From: Janthinobacterium sp. GW458P | GTDB lineage: Bacteria; Pseudomonadota; Gammaproteobacteria; Burkholderiales; Burkholderiaceae_D | DNA length: 46,110 nt | NCBI RefSeq assembly: GCF_002127585.1 | Contig: NZ_NEGZ01000021.1 | Span: 32,502 to 78,611, forward strand | Direction of reading: 5' to 3' | Part shown: positions 42,623-46,110 of the stretch, in pieces | How positions within the stretch are numbered: position 1 is the first letter of the stretch | How the letters are laid out: every line of letters begins with the position of its first letter | Translations under genes and position numbers: made by a program | Notes under the pieces: generated by a model | Seen by the model: only the letters and a program-made list of their open reading frames with translations | What the model was told of the DNA's origin: nothing | Databases searched by the model: none

Positions 42623-44058
42623 AAACCTTGATCTTCATCATGGCCGTGGGCCTGGCCGGCTGCGCCAGCGTGGGCAGCGACTTCCAGCGCCCGCACCACG
42701 AGCTGGGGCAGCAATGGCGCCAGGCGCACGATGCCCGTTTCGCCGCCCGGCAGGACGCCGCCCTCGAACAGCGCTGGTGGGACAGTTTTGGCGATACCAC
42801 CCTGTCTTCCCTGCTGCAGCGCGCCGCCGGCGCCAACCTCGACGTGCTGGCGGCTGGCAGCCGGCTGGAGCAAAGCCGCGCCGCACGGGGCGTGGCGGGC
42901 GCCGCGCAAGGCCCCTCGCTGGGCGCAAATGGCAGCGTCAGCCGCGCGCGCAACAGCGAACAAGGCTTGAGCGACCCGTCGCGCAACAACGGCCAGTCCG
43001 CCTACAGCCTGTGGCAAGGCAACCTCGACGCGGCCTGGGAGCTGGACCTGTGGGGCCGCGTGCGGCGCGAAGTGGAAGCGGCCGACGCGCATGTCGGCGT
43101 GGCGCTGGAAACGCAGCGCGGCGTGCTGCTGGCCGTGCTGGCCGAAACGGCGCGCGACTACATCGAACTGCGCGGCGCGCAGCAGACCCTGGCCATCACG
43201 CGGCAGCTGCTCGATATCGCCCGCCATACGCTGGACCTGACCCGCATCCGCCTGCGCGAAGGCGCGGCGACGCAGCTCGACGAAGCCGAGGCGGCGGCCC
43301 ACGTGGCCACCATCGAAGCGCGCCTGCCGCCGCTGCAGCAGCGCGAAGCGCGCCTGGGCAATGCCCTCGCCCTCTTGCTGGCGCTGCCGCCGCAAGGCTT
43401 GCGGGCGGAACTGGCGGCGGACAAGGACATTCCCGCCGTGGCCATGCAGGTGCAGCTGGGCGTGCCGAGCAGCCTGGCCGGGCGGCGTCCCGACATCCGC
43501 CGCGCCGAAGCGCAGCTGCACGCGGCCACCGCCGCCATCGGCGTGGCGCAAGGCGATTTTTATCCGCGCATCACGCTGTCGGGCAGCATCGGCCTGCAGG
43601 CGATGCAGCTGTCCGACATCGGCTGGGACGCCAAGCGCTTCGCCTTCGGTCCTGGCTTCAGCGTGCCCCTGTTCGATGGCGGCCGCCTGCGCGGCAAGCT
43701 GCAATTGCGCGAGGCGCAGCAGCAGGAAGCGGCCATCGCCTACCGCCGGACGGTGCTGGCCGCCTGGCACGAGGTGGAAGATGCCTTATCTGGCTACCAG
43801 GCCAACGAACGGCGCCAGGCCAGCCTCGATGAAGCCGTCAAACAGGGACGCCGCGCGCTGGGCAGCGCGGAACTGCAGTACCGCCAGGGCGGCACGGACT
43901 TGCTCAACGTGCTGCATGTGCAAAACACCTTATTGAACAACGAAGCGGCGCTGGTCGACAGCCGCGCCACCGCCTCGCTGTCGCTGGTCCAGGTCTACAA
44001 GGCGCTGGGCGGCGGCTGGCAGGCATTTTCAACCACCTCGCTAGGAAGCACGCCATGA
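42619..44058 (+). CDS. Outer-membrane factor lipoprotein, NodT family (second)
   Basis: A 479-residue TolC-like channel. Lipobox LAGC with cysteine at residue 15, then ASVGSDFQRPHHEL. Two outer-membrane efflux domains follow, with LWQGNLDAAWELDLWGRVRREVEAADA and FGPGFSVPLFDGGRLRGKLQLREAQ as family marks. It overlaps the adaptor gene by four bases and the following small gene by four, so the operon is tightly coupled. It is a different paralogue from the OMF at 16505 and should serve the MFS system. Confidence 0.93.
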   Translation: MKTLIFIMAVGLAGCASVGSDFQRPHHELGQQWRQAHDARFAARQDAALEQRWWDSFGDTTLSSLLQRAAGANLDVLAAGSRLEQSRAARGVAGAAQGPSLGANGSVSRARNSEQGLSDPSRNNGQSAYSLWQGNLDAAWELDLWGRVRREVEAADAHVGVALETQRGVLLAVLAETARDYIELRGAQQTLAITRQLLDIARHTLDLTRIRLREGAATQLDEAEAAAHVATIEARLPPLQQREARLGNALALLLALPPQGLRAELAADKDIPAVAMQVQLGVPSSLAGRRPDIRRAEAQLHAATAAIGVAQGDFYPRITLSGSIGLQAMQLSDIGWDAKRFAFGPGFSVPLFDGGRLRGKLQLREAQQQEAAIAYRRTVLAAWHEVEDALSGYQANERRQASLDEAVKQGRRALGSAELQYRQGGTDLLNVLHVQNTLLNNEAALVDSRATASLSLVQVYKALGGGWQAFSTTSLGSTP

Positions 44059-44489
44059 AACCGAATCCCGCACAATTTTCCATCCACGACGTCAGCGACT
44101 TTCCCATCGTGCGCTTTCGCCCTGAAACGGCCGTCACCGGCTATGCCCCGCTGTGGGAAAACGACATGGACGCCCTGCTGCGCCACGGCGAACCGTTCGT
44201 CATGCTGTTCGAAGAGGAGCGCAGCGATGAAGCGCACATCGACCGCAAGCGGCGCGGCCTGTGGCTCAAGCACAACAAGGTGGCGCTGGCTGCCCTTTGC
44301 CGTGGCCTCGTCTCCGTCGAAGCCGATGCGCAGGAACGCGCGCGCCTGCAGGCCATGGCGGCCGGCGCCATGAAAGCCTTCGGCATCGTGCAGGAAGTGA
44401 CGGCCACGCGCGAACAGGCCGATGCCCTGATGGTCTGGCTGCTGGGCAGCGGCCAGATGGCGCGGCCGCGCGCGGCGGACGTGTGGTGA
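44055..44489 (+). CDS. Unknown small protein at the end of the efflux operon (144 aa)
   Basis: A 144-residue soluble protein without signal peptide. It starts in a four-base overlap with the preceding stop (ATGA), so it is co-translated with the efflux operon. Features visible are FPIVRFRPETAVTGYAPLWEND, then FVMLFEEERSDEAHIDRKRRGLWLKHNKVALA, and a C-terminal pair of helices. The fold recalls a small alpha/beta STAS-like domain, but I do not recognise a family. It could be a regulator or modifier of the pump, which is inference from position only. Confidence 0.7.
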   Translation: MKPNPAQFSIHDVSDFPIVRFRPETAVTGYAPLWENDMDALLRHGEPFVMLFEEERSDEAHIDRKRRGLWLKHNKVALAALCRGLVSVEADAQERARLQAMAAGAMKAFGIVQEVTATREQADALMVWLLGSGQMARPRAADVW

Positions 44490-44510
44490 GCGAGTAAATA
44501 AATGTGTCGG

Positions 44511-45299
44511 TCAGGCGGCCCTGCGTATGGCGCTTCTGGCGGGGATGACGCACACGTCGCCATCGCTGCTGGTCGCCGTCGTCAGGGCGATGCCGTACAG
44601 CGCGGCCAGGGCGGGCACGGCGCCGGCATCGCTGGCGATATCGGCCACCAGCCGGCCCGAACGCACCAGCAGCAGCCGCTCGAAGCCCAGCAAGGCGTGG
44701 TTGATGTCGTGCAGGATGGCGACGACGGCGTGGCCGCGCGCCGCGCAAAACTGCTGCAGGCTGTCGAGCAGCTCGAACTGCAGGCCGGGATCGAGCGCCG
44801 CCAGCGGTTCGTCGACGAGTATCAAGCCATTTTCCACATCCCACATCTGCGCGAAGATGCGCGCCAGCTGCACCCTGGCCTGTTCGCCGCCGGACAGGGT
44901 GTCCAGGCGCCGCCCCAGCAAATGCGCGGCGTGCGCCAGGGCGGCCGCCTCCTGCACGATGCGCTCCAGCTGCGGGTCGGCCAGGCGCGCCACCCGGCCC
45001 AGGCCGATCACCAGGTCCGACAGCAAACCGAAGGCCACGTTCGAGTCCTGCGGCAGGACGGCGCGGCGCCGCGCCAGTTCGGCCAGCGGCCACTGCGCCA
45101 GCGGCCGTCCCGCGAACGCCACCTGGCCCGCCTGCGGCCGCAGTTCGCGCGCCATCAGTTTCAACAGGGTCGACTTGCCCGCGCCGCTGGGGCCGAGGAT
45201 GGCGATGCGCTCGCCGGGCGCCACCCGCACATTGAAGGGGCCGAAATACTGCTGGCCCAGTTGCGTGGTGGCGAACGTGAGTTCCAATAAAGGCGTCAT
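44511..45299 (-). CDS. hmuV: Heme/iron ABC transporter ATP-binding protein (HmuV-like)
   Basis: A 262-residue ATPase. Walker A is GPSGAGKST (residues 36-44), the ABC signature LSGGEQARVQLARIF follows mid-chain, Walker B is LILVDEPLAALD, and the switch histidine is in ILHDINHALLG. The signature has E-Q-A-R as in HmuV-like heme transporters. I chose the ATG at 45299, five bases after AAAGGA; an ATG six bases upstream lacks spacing. It follows the permease stop by 10 bp, so the two are an operon. The C-terminus ends with a short basic tail. Heme versus siderophore substrate cannot be decided without the periplasmic protein. Confidence 0.9.
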   Translation of the reverse strand: MTPLLELTFATTQLGQQYFGPFNVRVAPGERIAILGPSGAGKSTLLKLMARELRPQAGQVAFAGRPLAQWPLAELARRRAVLPQDSNVAFGLLSDLVIGLGRVARLADPQLERIVQEAAALAHAAHLLGRRLDTLSGGEQARVQLARIFAQMWDVENGLILVDEPLAALDPGLQFELLDSLQQFCAARGHAVVAILHDINHALLGFERLLLVRSGRLVADIASDAGAVPALAALYGIALTTATSSDGDVCVIPARSAIRRAA

Positions 45300-45309
45300 G
45301 CCCATCCTT

Positions 45310-46110
45310 TCAGGCCGTGCCGTGGCGGAAGCGCCGCAACAGCATCAGGAAAAATGGCCCGCCCAGCAAGGCCGTGAAAATGCCGACGGGCACTTCCGCG
45401 GGTATGGCCACCGTGCGCGCCAGGGTATCGGCCGACAGCAGCAGCAAGCCTCCCATCGGCATCGCCAGCGGCAATACCTTGCGCTGGTCGGCGCCCAGCC
45501 AGGTGCGCACCAGGTGCGGCGCGATCAGGCCGATAAAACCGATGCCGCCGCACCAGGCGACGGCAAACCCCGTCAGCACGGCCACCAGCACGATCACCTG
45601 CGTGCGCAGGCGGCCCACGTCGACGCCCACGTGCGATGCGGCCGCTTCGCCCAGCGCCAGCGCATTGAGCGCGCGCATCAGGTAGCGCGTTGCCCACAGC
45701 GCGCCCGCCAGCACCAGCAGCAGGGCCGCCACCTGGCGCCAGCTGCCGGCCGACAGCGAACCCAATGTCCAGAAAGTCAGCGTGCGCAATTGATCGTCGC
45801 TGGCCAGGTAGATGCACAGGCCCATGACGGCCACCGTGATGGCGTTCAGCGCCACGCCCGTCAGCAGCAGGCCGACGATGGAGCCGGGCGTGGCCCAGCG
45901 GGCGACCCGGTCGAGCAGCACGCAGACGAGCATGGCGCCGGCAAACGCGGCGGCCGGCAGCAGCCACACGCGCAGTTCGGGCGCCACGTGCAGGCTGGCG
46001 GCGAAAACGATGGTGGCCGCGCCCGCGCAGGCGGCGCCGCTGCTCACGCCCAGCAGGCCCGGGTCGGCCAGCGGATTGCGGAACAGCCCCTGCGTCAAGC
46101 CGCCGGCCAG
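45310..46110 (-). CDS. FecCD family iron/heme ABC permease (HmuU-like), 5' end missing
   Basis: The visible 266 residues are the C-terminal part of a FecCD (BtuC-like) permease, usually about 330-350 residues long. The segment LTQGLFRNPLADPGLLGVSSGAA is the family hallmark near residue 70, followed by helices and the coupling region ALGEAAASHVGVDVGRLR and GGIGFIGLIAPHLVRTWLGAD. The reading frame is open to the window edge, so the true start lies beyond it. It is co-transcribed with the HmuV-like ATPase gene. A periplasmic binding protein is expected further upstream on this strand. Confidence 0.92.
   Translation of the reverse strand: MAGGLTQGLFRNPLADPGLLGVSSGAACAGAATIVFAASLHVAPELRVWLLPAAAFAGAMLVCVLLDRVARWATPGSIVGLLLTGVALNAITVAVMGLCIYLASDDQLRTLTFWTLGSLSAGSWRQVAALLLVLAGALWATRYLMRALNALALGEAAASHVGVDVGRLRTQVIVLVAVLTGFAVAWCGGIGFIGLIAPHLVRTWLGADQRKVLPLAMPMGGLLLLSADTLARTVAIPAEVPVGIFTALLGGPFFLMLLRRFRHGTA

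Overview
The window is high-GC, gene-dense bacterial chromosome. The families present (TonB receptor, RND pumps with NodT-type lipoprotein outer-membrane factors, YecA/SEC-C protein, Ter locus, HmuUV-type importer) and the frequent GTG/TTG starts point to a Gram-negative betaproteobacterium, most likely Oxalobacteraceae close to Janthinobacterium or Massilia. This placement is an inference from gene content; no rRNA is present to confirm it. No phage, transposase, integrase or CRISPR array was seen.

Layout. 1-4200: two identical tRNA-Lys genes with a terminator, an AraC regulator, a YigZ protein, then a lower-GC pair of orphan genes (one a double-CXXCG, SitI6-like putative immunity protein) and a small membrane/NTF2-like pair. 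4459-12018: cystine transporter TcyP, a histidine phosphatase, NAD(P)H-hydrate dehydratase, a TonB receptor followed at once by an exported SAM hydrolase, and a Thr/Pro/Gly-rich lipoprotein. 12178-22585: five co-directional minus-strand efflux genes in two units, MFP-RND and OMF-MFP-RND, separated by a strong terminator. 22824-23249: a divergent-PAP2 membrane protein.

23481-32570: a Ter stress locus, with a DUF475 TerC-like membrane protein, TerD, an AIM24/TIGR00266 protein, then a tightly overlapping block of ATP-grasp, phosphoribosyltransferase (PRTase/TRSP), HAD phosphatase, StiP/PELOTA protein, citrate-lyase-like protein and a TerD-TerA protein. Comparative genomics has predicted that this block makes and handles a nucleoside-like metabolite; its chemistry is not known to me. 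32699-38900: small membrane protein, outer-membrane beta-barrel protein, an 810-residue coiled-coil protein, SrkA kinase and a YecA protein. 38979-44489: a LysR regulator, then an MFS-HlyD-OMF efflux operon with a visible LysR-type box and promoter and a small unknown protein at its end. 44511-46110: HmuV and a FecCD permease cut by the window edge.

The most unusual signal is a family of intergenic structured repeats (four copies, at about 5860, 26092, 34328 and 37023). Each lies within about 13 bp of a stop codon. They share a core and fold as imperfect palindromes, and their outer arms differ in sequence between copies yet pair within each copy. That indicates either selection on structure or insertion into terminator hairpins.
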